Of a stretch of DNA of 64,000 nucleotides, positions 1 to 12,340 are shown in pieces. Made by a program: the position numbers and the translations under genes. Under the pieces are notes generated by a model. That model did no database searches. It was not told where the DNA came from and saw only the letters and a program-made list of their open reading frames with translations. This DNA comes from Selaginella moellendorffii (Eukaryota > Streptophyta > Lycopodiopsida > Selaginellales > Selaginellaceae), in NCBI RefSeq assembly GCF_000143415.4, contig NW_003314281.1, positions 1,164,358-1,228,357 on the forward strand. Direction: 5' to 3'. The stretch's first letter is position 1. The number at the start of each line of letters is the position of its first letter.

Positions 1-2058
1 CATTGATATTGTTGATATTGAGATCTGAGTGAAATGAGATATCCTTCCAAGGATTGATATTGAGTTTCATTAGTCTTGATGAATATAGTGTTGATGATTT
101 GGCTATAGCTTTGTGTTGTTGGCATTTGTGCATTTTGCTAGTTAGCAACTATGTTGACGTTCAAATGAACTAAGTGGCAAGTTGAGTTAGTTGTGTTCTA
201 GACGAGATTATTTAGTAGAGGATTGAGCTTCGGCTTTTCCTTGAAAAGTGATTCAGTTATGGACTATGCTAGCTTTACGAGATGAAGAGTTAGTGATCGC
301 TATTAGAATATTTGAGTCCTTGCTGGATTTGAGTTGGAATATATATCGATCATGGATGATTCTTCTTGTGCTTGTTATGAAGTGAGTTACGTCTTGGTAT
401 AGATGGATTCATGGAGGATCATTTAGTGATCACTTGTTGAGCATAGCTCCATTGTGCTTAGCTTTTGGATTGATGTAGAAATGCTCTTCATTAGCTTTGG
501 CATTATGAAGTTTGGCTTATGGATGTGTTGAAAAAGACATTGTGGGTTGCACCATGATTTCTTCTTTAGCATTGAAGTTAGCTTCTATGAGACTCATGAT
601 CATTATTAAGCAAGACTTGGCTATAGGCTTCTTCGAGCTTTTGGTTCTTTGAGTTTTCATACTCATTATTCCATTTGTCTGGAGTTATTCGGGGAAGGCA
701 TTTTTGGCTCTTTAGCTTCGATGTTGAAGTTAGTATTTGCATCTAGCAATCATTGGTGATGATTGACTATCATCTGGGATAATTAATTATCTTTGTCAGA
801 GGTTTTTCTTGATTATCGTTGATCTAGATTGATTCGCTATTCTTCGGGATGGTGGATTCCTTCTTAGACGATGATTTTGCATCTCTTTATTGATGGGATG
901 ATTGATGATCTTTCATGATGGTTAGTTGTTCTTTTTGATGGCTTATGGCTTTTCACAATACCACATATTCTTTGTGGTTTGCTCTGGATTGGTCTCTTGG
1001 GTTTGAGACATCCGTAGGATGTTGCTAACACTTGCTTAGACAACTTGAGTTCTTTCGTGTTGTTGGCTGGGATCTATTCGGATTGGCTAGTGTAATGGTT
1101 AATATGAACAAGCGTTTGTTTGCTTTGCAACATTCATTTTGTTCTATTGATTATTGCTCGAGTTAGTTCTCATAGATTAGGATGTTATTCCTTCGGGTGA
1201 TACATTCGCGAGCATTGTGCTTGTTAGTCAATGATACTTTGTGTTCTTTGAGTTGTGTTTTGTGAGTTGTTTGGCATGCTATCAGCCATTTTCGGTAGTT
1301 AAGTTTTATCATTGAGTTTACTTGATGATATACTTGCTATTGAATTTTGTTAGATGGTGAATTCTATGTTTTCCAATGATAGTGATTTTGGTGGTTCTTA
1401 TACTATAATACTAGTTTATCGGATGATAACTTACTTGGAATACTTTTGTGTTCTAATCTAAGCTTTATTCACTGATAATTAAATCTCTAAGATATCATTG
1501 TTTATGACTTTGCTATGTCCATATATATTGATCTTTGAGTTTGGGCCAGTATAGGTAGACTGGCTTCGGCACTTCGTGTGCATGGTGAAATCTCTAGTCA
1601 TGGGGTAGCTACTGTCGACTGGTCACATAACCCGCCTCTCTGTCGATGTTCCTTGTTCCGTGAAAGGGCGTGACCGTGTAAACAACTCTAAACTACCTGT
1701 TGACAGTAGTCTATCTAAACCTTACCGACGGGTTTGGTTTCTTTGCTCAGAAGGGTTGGGGCCTCTGGCTCCTCTCTCTATGTCTCTGCGGGCAGAGCAT
1801 ATCACACTTTTGTAGCTGGGTGACTCCCAGAGCAGCAGGGGTGGCTGACTTCGTTGGTCATTTCCTTGTCGGTGACGGCCGGAAGGTGTCTGAGCTGGTA
1901 ACGCATCCGCGTTAGACAAAGAGGTTCCCCCTAACTCATTTAAGTTGGTGCATTTCTCACATAGTGTGAGTACCGTAAACTTTTTCTGGAGTTGTTTCCT
2001 TGGCGGTATTCTAGACTCGAGTGTGCATCGACGAGGACGTCGATCTTCCTCAAGGGAC
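1..2058 (+). mobile_element. 3' interior of LTR retrotransposon copy (partial)
   Basis: This stretch is a diverged direct repeat of 9236-11205 and starts outside the window. It matches the last 2 kb of the interior of the element at 5143-12340, ending with the same pre-LTR sequence (cgtcgat...ccaaggg) near 2040-2058. No protein domain was recognised in any frame, and the open frames are short. The sequence is strongly G+T-rich on this strand, as in the other copy. Instead of running into a direct 3' LTR it abuts an inverted primer site and inverted LTR at 2059, so the copy is rearranged. Confidence 0.8.
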
Positions 2059-2071
2059 CTCTGATACCAAA
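2059..2071 (-). other. Primer binding site (inverted copy)
   Basis: On the minus strand this reads TTTGGTATCAGAG directly after the LTR end TACA. This is the usual primer site complementary to initiator tRNA-Met in plant LTR elements. Its orientation shows that the LTR at 2072-3218 is a 5' LTR of a minus-strand copy. Confidence 0.75.
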
Positions 2072-3218
2072 TGTAGCGCACGTGGTTTTGACCCTTTATC
2101 CTATGGTGATTTACCATAGGATAACACCACGAAGCGGAACATAAACCCTCTTTGTGCCACGTGACAGATGCCACATGTCACATGCCACGTGTCCGTGCCA
2201 CGTGTCCATAGGAACCCGAGGTTCAGGGCCTTGGGCCACTGAACGAAGGAACGGTGCCAAACTCCCAAGCGTGACGCCAAGGAGTGATAGAACCTAACCA
2301 CGGAGCAACTTCCAAGCATACAGCCCAAGGAGCGAAGGGACAGGGGCCCGGAGCGACTTGGAATAGTCCTAGAGCAACCAGCATCCCAATGCCAGGACCA
2401 GCACGCAAAACGGAGCCAAACAGAGTCTGGCGCTATTTCGGCATACCAGTGGCCTAACGTGAGAATATGGGTACTCCACCAGCTAGCATGGAATGGAACT
2501 TGGGCTTAGACCCAAGCCGGACGCAGAACAAGGACAGGCACGCAAGCGGGAGCTAGACTATGCCTCAGGTTGGTCGGCCATGCCCGACCTACCCACTATC
2601 CCTACTATACATTTGGAACCCCCCATAGCCCCCCCCCCCCTTGAGGAACACACGCTTTGGGCTTTCACCCCAAGCCTCCCTTAGTATCAAGAGTTAGTCT
2701 CTGGGACAAGCTCGAAACTTACTAAATATGGAATGTTCCTAGATTGCGAATTTGGACATGGGACGAACACCATTGTGTTCAGGCCGATCTCTACATTCCG
2801 TAGATATGCCAAATGAGCAAATCTAGACACTTTCCAGAAATAGCATTTAGGACCGAAATGAGACTAACACAAAGGGCATGATAGCGAGGGTGTTTGGCAG
2901 ACACGGTAAGCTATCATCTAGCGATATTGAGGGACCAAGCTCAATATCGCGGGGGTTCCCAACACTAGCAAGTGCAAGTCAACGAATGAGTTTCTCTAAC
3001 CAGGTCAAGTATGCTTGACTAAATAGACACTTAGGAATTCCTTCCTTATGCTCATCTGGTCAAGTGCACACGCGAGGACCAGTTTCTCAACTAGCTTAGG
3101 TGGAGACTGATAACGGGTCCAGCAATACCGACCTCTTGCCATCGTGGCAATAAGGTAAGAGTGTCCGTAAGGACTAGCCGACAGGTAACTTTCGATACCC
3201 AAAGTCACATTCACGACA
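2072..3218 (-). mobile_element. LTR, family 1, minus orientation
   Basis: This 1.15 kb LTR begins TGTCGTGAATGTGAC on the minus strand at 3218 and ends CTACA at 2072. It matches the plus-strand LTRs at 5143-6301 and 11215-12340 in reverse. Four CACGTG G-boxes fall at 2079-2084, 2158-2163, 2187-2192 (approximately) and 2199-2204. A palindrome lies at about 2097-2125, and a long C-run (G-run on the LTR sense strand) at 2617-2640. Of the LTR copies here it keeps the most intact CpG sites, so it may be the youngest or least deaminated. It carries no gene. Confidence 0.85.
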
Positions 3219-5090
3219 GCATCTCTTTCGGTTGCATTATAGTTTGTACTGACTTATGAAAATGGAATAGTTTTCAAGCAAAATGATCAATAGATCAGCT
3301 ATTTTTTAAAAGTCTAAAAAAATTTGTGAAAAGTTTTCCATCCTAAAGAAAGAATGACTCTCAATTTAGAAATACAAACTTTTAAACTCAACCAACTTCC
3401 TCCTACCTACAACTTTATATAGGTTCACCTTAACATAAATTCTCATAATCTAATAATATGTTTAATCATGGAACATTTTGCCCATATTTCTAACACCCAA
3501 CATTGACATCCGCAAAATGTAAAATGAACATTCAAGTTTTGATCATGAAAACCATTTTTTTGAATATCCATATTGCATTAACACTTTTCTTTAACCACTT
3601 TCAAGATCCAATGTGAAACCAAAACACTAACAAAGAAAAAAAAAAGGACATGGAAAATTAAGTTTTAAGGAAAATTTCTCATCACTCAAAATAACAATGC
3701 CACTTAGTGATAGTGATATTAATGCCTCAACTACACACCTTCTCCATCTAACAATCTACTCCAAGTGCTAACAGATAAACTAACAAACCATAGCAAGTGA
3801 ATGCTATAACCTTTTTCAACACCTTATAAGTAAACCCTCAAGAAAACAAGGTATCAACTCAAACTTAATATAATGGACCACTATTGTGAATTTAGTCAAA
3901 ATTACTACAATGTTACTATATATAAGTAAATTAGCTTCACTATTATCCACTTTGGGGTTGATTATCATTTAACTAAACAACTTATTAAACACATTGCTCA
4001 TGATCATATGAATATAATATAAAAATCACAATGACTTGATCATCAATTGAGCAACACCACATGCAAGCCCATATTATTACTTCAAAAGTTTACGTGAGTA
4101 TCAAATGCTTACTCTATTTGACAAAATGCAACATAGATGCTATACCCACTAATAAAGATTTACAACACCAAATGCCACCAACTTTATTCATAACATAGAC
4201 AACCTCATGCCACTCTTTTTCTTGACCAAACTTAAAACTAATCCAACACCAAACTACTCAAGGAGCAAAAGCAAGATTCCTTAGAAAAGAATTGAGAATT
4301 GTAACTCAAATCTTTAATAGTAAGCCTAGACAAAATAGTTTAGCGCTTCATTGTTATCCATCCCACAACTCACAATTTGTAAAACCATCATTTTTAATAT
4401 GCATCAAGGTAGAGACTTTTGATTATATAATGTGAACACAAACAATGAGTTAACACCTCATTGCAAATCATCTTTTCAAGAAGAGAAAATAATTTACGTA
4501 TTTGATCCTTCATTCCTAACAACTCTTTTTTCGGTTTCATCTTTGATCAAATCTCAAGCTTGCATTCGCACAATCCAAGAAAAGTATATAAGAGAGCGCG
4601 GCAATAAGTATTTGAACCAATAGATTGATATCTATAATTTTGATTGATCCGCTTATAATCATGCCTAGGAAGGATCCACTTATGTCATGCTAAATAGCTA
4701 TAGACCAACTTATTTGCCACTCATAGCAAACTCAAAGGAGGCTTACTTTTATGTATGGTACATGGCTCAAGTCATGGTAAAGACTAATAGGCTAACGTTA
4801 ATCCTGCCAACTCAAAATGTAACCTTGAGTTGCTAATATGCCTCATTCACAAACCCAAGCATAAACTCGTGCAAATGGAATATCTCATTCTATACTATGA
4901 GCCCAAGAGCAAGCTTACATAATATGGTAAAAAAGGTAACCAAAGTCCATATCTAAGGAATGAATGCAAAATCATAGCACCCAAACGTATACCCACTTGG
5001 ATCATCGTTTCCATCTTTGCATATGCAACAAGACTAGTTGCCCAATCTCATTGGATAATACTCGCTAAGACGTATCATTTAATACCAAAT
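3219..5090 (-). mobile_element. Inverted 5' interior of LTR retrotransposon copy
   Basis: The reverse complement matches 6302-8256 of the plus-strand element, including the sequence just after the primer site (near 5040-5090) and the gggatgct segment at its other end (near 3219-3235). It is therefore the 5' part of the same non-coding interior, flipped. It shows many C-to-T and G-to-A differences from the plus copy, as expected for an old methylated repeat. At 3218 it joins the start of an LTR directly, so about 3 kb of interior is missing from this copy. The 63-aa open frame at 4432-4623 resembles no known protein. Confidence 0.75.
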
Positions 5091-5142
5091 GTAACACATG
5101 TGGTTTTCACCCTTTATTCTATAATGATTTACTATAGAATAA
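5091..5142 (-). repeat. LTR 3'-end stub with palindrome (inverted)
   Basis: About 52 bp corresponding to the inverted end of the family 1 LTR. It includes the primer-site edge (ataccaaatgtaa) and the palindrome at about 5113-5141. It stops exactly where a plus-strand LTR begins at 5143, so an LTR tail and an LTR head meet in opposite orientation at the palindrome. Confidence 0.7.
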
Positions 5143-6301
5143 TGTTGCAAATGTGACTTCGGGTATCGAAAGTTACCTGTCAACCAGTCCTTTCGGATAT
5201 TCTTTCCTTACTGCCACGACGGCAGGAGGTTGGTATTGCTGGACCTGTTATTAGTCTCCACCTAAATTAGTTGAGAAACTGGTCCTCGCGTGTGCACTTG
5301 ACCAGATGAGCATAAGGAAGGAATTCCTAAGTGTCTATTTAATCAAGCATACTTGACCTGGTTAGAGAAACTCATTCATTGACTTGCATTTGCTAGTGTT
5401 GGGAACCCCCGCAATATTCAGCTTGGTCCTTTAATATCGCTAGATGATAGCTTACCGTGTCTGCCAAACACCCTCGCTATCATCCCTTTTGTGTTAGCCT
5501 CATTTCGGTCCCAAATGTTATTTATGGAAAGTGTCCAGATTTGCTCATTTGGCATATCTACGGAATGTAGAGATTGTCCTGAACACAATGGTGTTCGTCC
5601 CGTGTCAAAATTTGCAATCTAGGGACATTCCATATTTAGTAAGTTTCAAGCTTGTCTCAGAGACTAACTCCTGATACTAAGGGAGGCTTGGGGTGAAAGC
5701 CCAAAGCGTGTGTTCCTCAGGCGGGGGAGGGCGGGGGGGGGGGGGCTGTGGGGGGTTCCAAGTGTATAGTAGGGATAGTGGGTAGGTCAGGCATGGCCAA
5801 CCAACCTAAGGCATAGTCTAGCTCTCGCTTGCATGCCTGTCCTTGTTCTGTGTCCGGCTTGGGTCTAAGCCCAAGTTCCATTCCATGCTAGCTGGTGGAG
5901 TACCCATGTCCTCGTGTTAGGCCACCGGTATGTTGAAACAGTGCCAGACTCTATTTGGCTCCGTTTTGCATGCTAGTCCTGGCATTGGGATGTTGGTTAC
6001 TCTAGGACTATTCCAAGTCGCTCCGGGCTCCTGTCTCTTCGCTCTTTGGGCTGCATGCTCGGGAGTTGCTCTATGGTTCGGTTCCGTCACTCCTCGGCTC
6101 CATGCTTAGGAGTTTGGCACCGTTCCTTCGTTCAGTGGCCCAAGGCCCTGAACCTCAGGTTCTGCACCACTATCCTTTGGACACGTGGCATATGACATGT
6201 GGCATGTGTCATGTGGCATAAAGAGGGTTTAGGTTCTGTTTCGTGGTGTTATCCTATGGTAAATCACCATAGGATAAAGGGTAAAAACCACGTGCACTAC
6301 A
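5143..6301 (+). mobile_element. 5' LTR, family 1
   Basis: Starts TGTTGCAAATGTGAC and ends GCACTACA, giving TG...CA termini, followed at once by a primer site. Length is 1159 bp, close to the 1147 bp of the minus copy. It contains a G-run at 5721-5755, a G-box-rich segment near 6180-6215 partly decayed to CATGTG, and the palindrome at about 6248-6276. It is the best-defined 5' LTR of this family in the window and pairs with the LTR at 11215. Confidence 0.85.
6248..6276. promoter_or_regulatory. LTR terminal hairpin (palindrome)
   Basis: A stem of 12 bp (TTATCCTATGGT / ACCATAGGATAA) around a 5-nt spacer AAATC, 25 bp from the LTR 3' end. Equivalent palindromes sit at about 2097-2125, 5113-5141 and 12309-12337. 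In the decayed 5113 copy two of three changed stem positions changed on both arms, so the stem still forms. It may act in the transcript R/U5 region or as a recombination point; function is unknown. Confidence 0.6.
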
Positions 6302-6314
6302 TTTGGTATCAGAG
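6302..6314 (+). other. Primer binding site (initiator tRNA-Met type)
   Basis: TTTGGTATCAGAG directly follows the LTR end. This matches the 3' end of plant initiator tRNA-Met in antisense, the usual primer of plant LTR retrotransposons. Confidence 0.8.
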
Positions 6315-9300
6315 AAGGAGTCTCAGCGAGTACTATACAATGAGATTGGGCAACTAATCTCGTTGCATACGCAGAGATGAAAACGATGATCCGAGTGGGT
6401 ACACGTTTGGGTGCTAAGACTTCGCAATCGTTCCTTGGGTATGGATTTGGTTACCTTTCATTTTAGATTATGTGAGCTTGCTCTTGGGCTCATAAGATGG
6501 ATTTGAGTTGTTCCGGTAGCACGAGGTTGAGCTTGAGCTTGTGAGTGAGGCACATTAGCAACTCAAGGTTACGCTTTGGGTTGGCAGGATTAATGTTAGT
6601 CTATTGGTGGTTCCATGAGTGGTTCCAGTGGTTCCATGAGTTATTCCTTGTACCATGGGTGAAACAAACCTCCCTGGGTTTGCTATGAGTGGCAAATAGG
6701 CTGGTCCGTAGCTGTTTAGCACGGCACTAGTGGATCCTTCATAGGCATGATTATAAGTGGATCAATCAAGACTATAGGGATTAGTCTATTGGTTTAAGTA
6801 GTCATGGCCGTGCTCTCTCATAAACTTTTCTTTGATTGAACTAAAGGCAGTGCAAAAGCAAGCTTGAGGTTTGGTCAAAGATGAGACCGAAAAGAGAGTC
6901 ATCGGGACGAAGGATCAAACACGTAAATCATTTTCTCTTCTTGGAGAGATGATTTGCAATGAGGTGTGATTCATTGCTCGTGTTCATAATATGCAATCAA
7001 GAGTCCCTATCTTGGTGCATGTTGGAAATGATAGTCTTACAAATGGTGAGCTATGCGATGGATAGCGGTGAAGCGCTATACTATTTTGTGGCTTGCTATT
7101 GAAAGACTTGGGTTGCAATGTTCAATTCTTTTCCGGGGAACCTTGTTATTGTTTCTTGAGTAGCTTGGTGTTGGATTAGTGTTGAGTTTGGTCGGAAAGA
7201 GAGTGTGAGCTTGTTCGTGTTGTGAACAAAAGTTAGTGGTGTTAGGTGTCGTAAATCTCTATTGATGGGGTGTGGCATTTATGTTGCATTTTGTTGAATC
7301 GAGTTGGCACTTGATATTCACATAAACCTTTGCAGTAGTGACATGGGCATTGCTCATAGTGTTGCTTGATTGATGATCAAGTTATTGTGATTTATATCAT
7401 ATCTATGTGATAATGAGCAATGTGTTTACGAAGTTGCTTGGGTAAATGATGATCAACCCCAAAGTGGTTGATAGAGAAGCTAGTCTACTTGCACGAAGTA
7501 GCATTGTAGTAGCTTTGACTGGATCTCGATGGTGGTCCATTATGCTAAGCTTAAGTTGGTACTTTGTTCCTTGGGTTTGCCCATAAGTTGTTGGAAAGGT
7601 TGTAGCATTCATTTGTTATAGCTCGTCGGTTGATCCGTTAACACTTGGAATAGATTGTTGGATGGAGAAGATGTGTAGTTGGGGCATTAACATCATTAGC
7701 ACTTGTGTTAGTGGAAGTGGCATTGTTATTTCAAGTGATGAGGGATTTTCCTTAGACCTTGATTTTCCATGTCATTTTTCTTGTTAATGTTTTGACTTCA
7801 CATTGGATCTTGAAGGTGATTGAAGAAGAGTGTTAGTGCAATATGGATATCCGAACATGTGGTCTACGTGATCAAGCCTTGGATGTTCATTTTGCACTTT
7901 GCAGATGTCGGTGTTGGATATCAGTTAGATGGGCAAAGATGTTCGATGCTTAAGCATATCGTTGGATCATGAGAATTTATGTTGAGGTGAACTTATATGA
8001 AGTTGTAGGTAGGAGGAAGTTGGTTGAGTTTTGAAGGTTTGCAATCCTAGACTGAGAGTCATTCTTTCTCTAGGATGGAAATTTTCCACAAATTTTCTTA
8101 GACTTCTCCAATGGCTGATCTGTTGGTCACTTTGCTGAAAACCATTCCATTTTCGTAAGCCAATACAAACTAGTGAAGGGGTTAGAGTTGACTTCGGTTA
8201 GCTTAGACCTTGGTAAGTGGTTTGTATAATGCAACCCGAAAGGGATGCTGACTTTTGAGGCTAAGGCAATTGAGTTGGATAGAGTCTAGAGTTGGTATAG
8301 AAAAGTGGCTATTGCGCTTTTCTAAGAAGGGTGACTCTTGTACCTTTCTTTTGTAGCGTTATGCTTAGTGGTAGGTTGCACCTTGCATTACGTTAAACTC
8401 TATGAGAGTAGTGAGCTCTCACTAATCTTGACTTGGTCTTGGTGGCCCTGCACCTTGGTTGAGGATGGTGATGTCCAATTTAGTTGTTTGAGGTTGAGAT
8501 GTTGGTACCCATACTATAGCTTTGTCTATGAGGAGGTTGTGTACCAATATGAATCCATCTCATGGTCTTCACTTTAGCTTTAGCTAAGTGTTGATCATGC
8601 ATAGCTAGCCTCTTCAAGGCATACTCAGAGCTATTGACTAAATGCATTAGTGAGCTTATTATGATTGAGTTGGATTCGAGTGGTCATATAGTTTGTGCTT
8701 GTCTATGAACTTTTATCTCATACCTGAGGTATTATGTTCATGTTGGACAAGTATATGACTCGATGACATGAATTGGTGTTCGGGTCTTGTGAAGGCAAGT
8801 TGAAGGGTGATTGTTAGTTGCTTTACGACTAGTGATTACTTGTAGACTTTGTCAAAAGACTATTGATACTTGCTTCGCTCGATGATGATTTAGCAGTGAT
8901 GGGTTTGCTTTACTGGATGGTATTGTGGAGGATCGTGTTGTTAGACTTACATGGGTTTTCCATGTTGGCATATCAATTCTACCTTTGTCGATATCATTTG
9001 GTTGCGTTTAAGTTCGTAGTGTTAGATTTCATTGAATTTTGGATGTGGTGATTCATTCCTTGATGATGTGTTATCTATAGCTAAGTATTGTTGAAGAACT
9101 GGTCTTAAATACTGCCTAAAGTATCTTCGACTTTAGTTAGCTTGGTTGCTAAAGAGTTTTGGGTGGTGATTCACTCTTGCTTTCTTCTAGCTTTGTTATG
9201 GTGTTGATGGCATTGAAGTGATGCCTTGTCATTGACATTATTGATGTTGAGATTCGAGTGAAATGAGATATCTCTGTAGGATTGATATTGAGTTTCATTA

Positions 9301-11198
9301 GTCTTGATGAAGATAGTGTTGATGATTTGGCTGTAGCTTTGTGTTGTTAGCATTCATGTATTTGCTAGTTAGCAACTGTATTGACGTTCAGATGAACTGA
9401 ATAGCAAGTTTGAGTTAGTTGTGTTCTAAACGAGATTGTTTAGTAGGGGCTGAGCTTTAAGCTTTTCCTTGAAAAAAGTGATTTAGTTATAGACTATGCT
9501 AACTTTACAAGTGGAAGAGTTAGTGATCAATATTAGAATATTTGAATCCTTGTTAGATTTGAGTTGGGATATATTGATCATTGATGATTTGTGTTGTACT
9601 TGTTATGAAGTGAGTTACGTCTTGCTATAGATGGATTCATGGAAGATCGATTGGGTGATCACTTGTTTAGCATAACTTCGTTATGCTTAGCTATTGGATT
9701 GATGCAGACATGCTCTTCATTAACTTTGGCATTATGAAGTTAGCTTATGGATGTGTTGAGTAAGATATTATGGGTTATACCACGATTTCTTCTTTAGCAT
9801 TGAAGTTAGTTCATGCAAGACTTATGATCATTATAGACAAAGACCTTATGTATAAGCTTCTTCAAACTTTTGGTTCTTTGAGTTTTTATGCTCAATGTTC
9901 CATTTGTTAGAAGTTGTTGGGGAAGGCATTTTGGCTTATTAGCTTTGATATTGTTAGTATTTGCATCTAGCATTCATTGGTAATAATTGACTATCATCTA
10001 AGATAATTGATTATCTTTATCAAAGGTTTTGTTTGATTATTGTTGGTATAAAATGATTTGCCGTTCTTCGGAATGGTAGATTGTTTCTTTGACGATGATT
10101 TTGCATTTTTGTTTTATGGGATGGTTGATGATCTTTTATGATGGTTAATTGTTCTCTTTGATAGCTTATAGCTTTTCGCAATACCATAAGTTGTTTGTGG
10201 TTTGCTCTGGATTGGTCTCTTGGGTTTGAGACATCAGTAGGACATTGCTAACACTTGTTTAAGCAACTCTGGTTCCTTGGTATTATTGACTGGGATCTAT
10301 TCAGATTGACTTGTGTGATGGTTGGCATAACTAAATGTTTGTTGGTTTTACCACATTCATTTTGTTTTGTTGATTATTGTTCAAGTTAGTTCTAATAGAT
10401 TGGGATGTTATTTCCTTTGAGTGATATATTTGCGAGCATTTTGTTTGTCAGTCAATGATCCTTAGTGTTTTTTGAGTTATCTTTCGTAAGTTATTTAGCA
10501 TATTGTCTACAATCTTTGATAGTTAAGTTTTCTTATTGAGTTTACTTGATGATATCCTTGCTATTGAATTTTGTTTAATGGTGAATCCTATGTTTACCAA
10601 TTATGGTGATCTTGGTGGATTCTATAATTAAGACTCAAAACTATCATTGTCTATGACTTTGGTATTGTCCATCTATTGATCTTTGAATTTGGGCTAGTAT
10701 AGGCAGACTGGCTTCAGCACTTCGTGTGCATATTGAAATCTCTAGTCATGGGGTAGTTATTGTCGATTGGTCACATAACCCGCCTCTTTGTTGATGTTCC
10801 TTATTCCGTTGAAAGGGCGTGATCGTCTAAACAACTCTAACTGCCTGTTTACAGTAGTCTATCTAAACCTTACCGACAGGTTTGGTTTCTTTGCTCAGGA
10901 GGGTTGGGGCCTCTGGCTCCTCTCTCTATGTCCTTGCGGGCAAGGGCGTATCACACTTTTATAGCTGAGTGACACCCAAAGCAGCAAGGGTGGCTGACTC
11001 TGTTGGTCATTTCCTTGTCGGTGACGGCCGCAAGGTGTCTGAGTTGGTAGCGCATCCGCGTTAGACAAAGAGGTTACCCCCTAACTCATTTAAATGGGTG
11101 CATTTCTCACATAGTGTGAGTATTATGAACTTTTTCTGGAGTTATTTCCTTGGCGGTATTCTAGACTGGAGTATGCATCGACGAGGACGTCGATTTTC

Positions 11199-11214
11199 CC
11201 CAAGGGGGGGAGAG
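11199..11214 (+). other. Polypurine tract
   Basis: The purine run AAGGGGGGGAGAG immediately precedes the 3' LTR start (TGTCACG at 11215). This is where plus-strand DNA synthesis would be primed in an LTR element. Confidence 0.7.
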
Positions 11215-12340
11215 TGTCACGAATGTGACTTCGGGTATCGAAAGTTACCTGTCGACCAGTCCTTTCGGATATTCTTTCCTTACTGCCACGACGGCAGGAG
11301 GTCGGTATTGCTAGACCCGTTATCAGTCTCCGCCTAAGTTAGTTGAGAAACTGGTCCTTGCGTGTGCACTTGACCAGATGAGCATAAGGAAGGAATTCCT
11401 AAGTGTCTATTTAGTCAAGCATACTTGACCTGGTTAGAGAAATTCATTCATTGACTTGCACTTGCTAGTGTTGGGAACCCCCGTGATATTGAGCTTGGTC
11501 CCTCAATATCGCTAGATGATAGCTTACCGTGTCTGCCAAACACCCTCGCTATCATGCCCTTTGTGTTGGCCTCATTTCGGTCCCAAATGTTATTTATGGA
11601 AAGTGTCCAGATTTGCTCATTTGGCATATCTATGGAATGTAGAGATTGTCTTGAACACAATGGTGTTCGTCCCGTGTCCAAATTTGCAATCTGGGGACAT
11701 TCCATATTTAGTAAGTTTCGAGCTTGTCCAAGAGACTAACTCTTGATACTAAGGGAGGCTTGGGGTGAAAGCCCAAAGCATGTGTTCCTCAAGCGGGGGG
11801 GGGGGCTGTGGGGGGTTCCAAATATATAGTAGGGATAGTGGGTAGGTCGGGCATGGCCAACCAACCTAAGGCATAGTTTAGCTCCCGCTTGCATGCCTGT
11901 CCTTGTTCTGCGTTTAGCTTGGGTCTAAGCCCAAGTTCCATTCCATGCTAGCTGGTGGAGTACCCATGTCCTCGCGTTAGGCCACCGGTATGCTAAAATA
12001 GTGCTAGACTCCGTTTGGCTCCGTTTTGCATGCTGGTCCTGGCATTGGGATGTTAGTTACTTTAGGACTGTTCCAAGTCGCTTCGGGCTCCTATCCCTTC
12101 ACTCCTTGGGCTGCATGCTCGGGAGTTGCTCCGTGGTTCGGTTCTGTCACTCCTCGGCTCCATGCTTGGGAGTTTAGCACTGTTCCTTTGTTCAGTGGCC
12201 CAAGGCCCTGAACCTTGGGTTCTACACCACTGTCCTTTGGACACGTGGCATATGACATGTGGCATGTGTCATGTGGCATAAAGAGGGTTTAGGTTCCGTT
12301 TCATGGTGTTATCCTATGGTAAATCACCATAGGATAAAGG
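11215..12340 (+). mobile_element. 3' LTR, family 1 (fold-back at its end)
   Basis: Begins TGTCACGAATGTGAC and is collinear with 5143-6278. It has the G-run at 11794-11815 and the palindrome at about 12309-12337. The last 25 bp of the LTR are missing, because the sequence turns back into an inverted LTR piece at the palindrome. Confidence 0.8.

Larger units (their letters stand above)
6302..11214 (+). mobile_element. Non-coding interior of LTR retrotransposon (LARD-like)
   Basis: 4.9 kb between two family 1 LTRs, with a primer site at the left end and a polypurine tract at the right. I looked in all frames for gag zinc knuckles, protease, reverse transcriptase (YxDD), RNase H and integrase motifs and found none; the longest open frames are about 80 codons and look random. 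The organisation fits a large retrotransposon derivative mobilised by a partner element. The plus strand is markedly G+T-rich throughout. An alternative is a very decayed coding interior, but the other copies at 1-2058 and 3219-5090 give no sign of conserved codons either. Confidence 0.7.
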
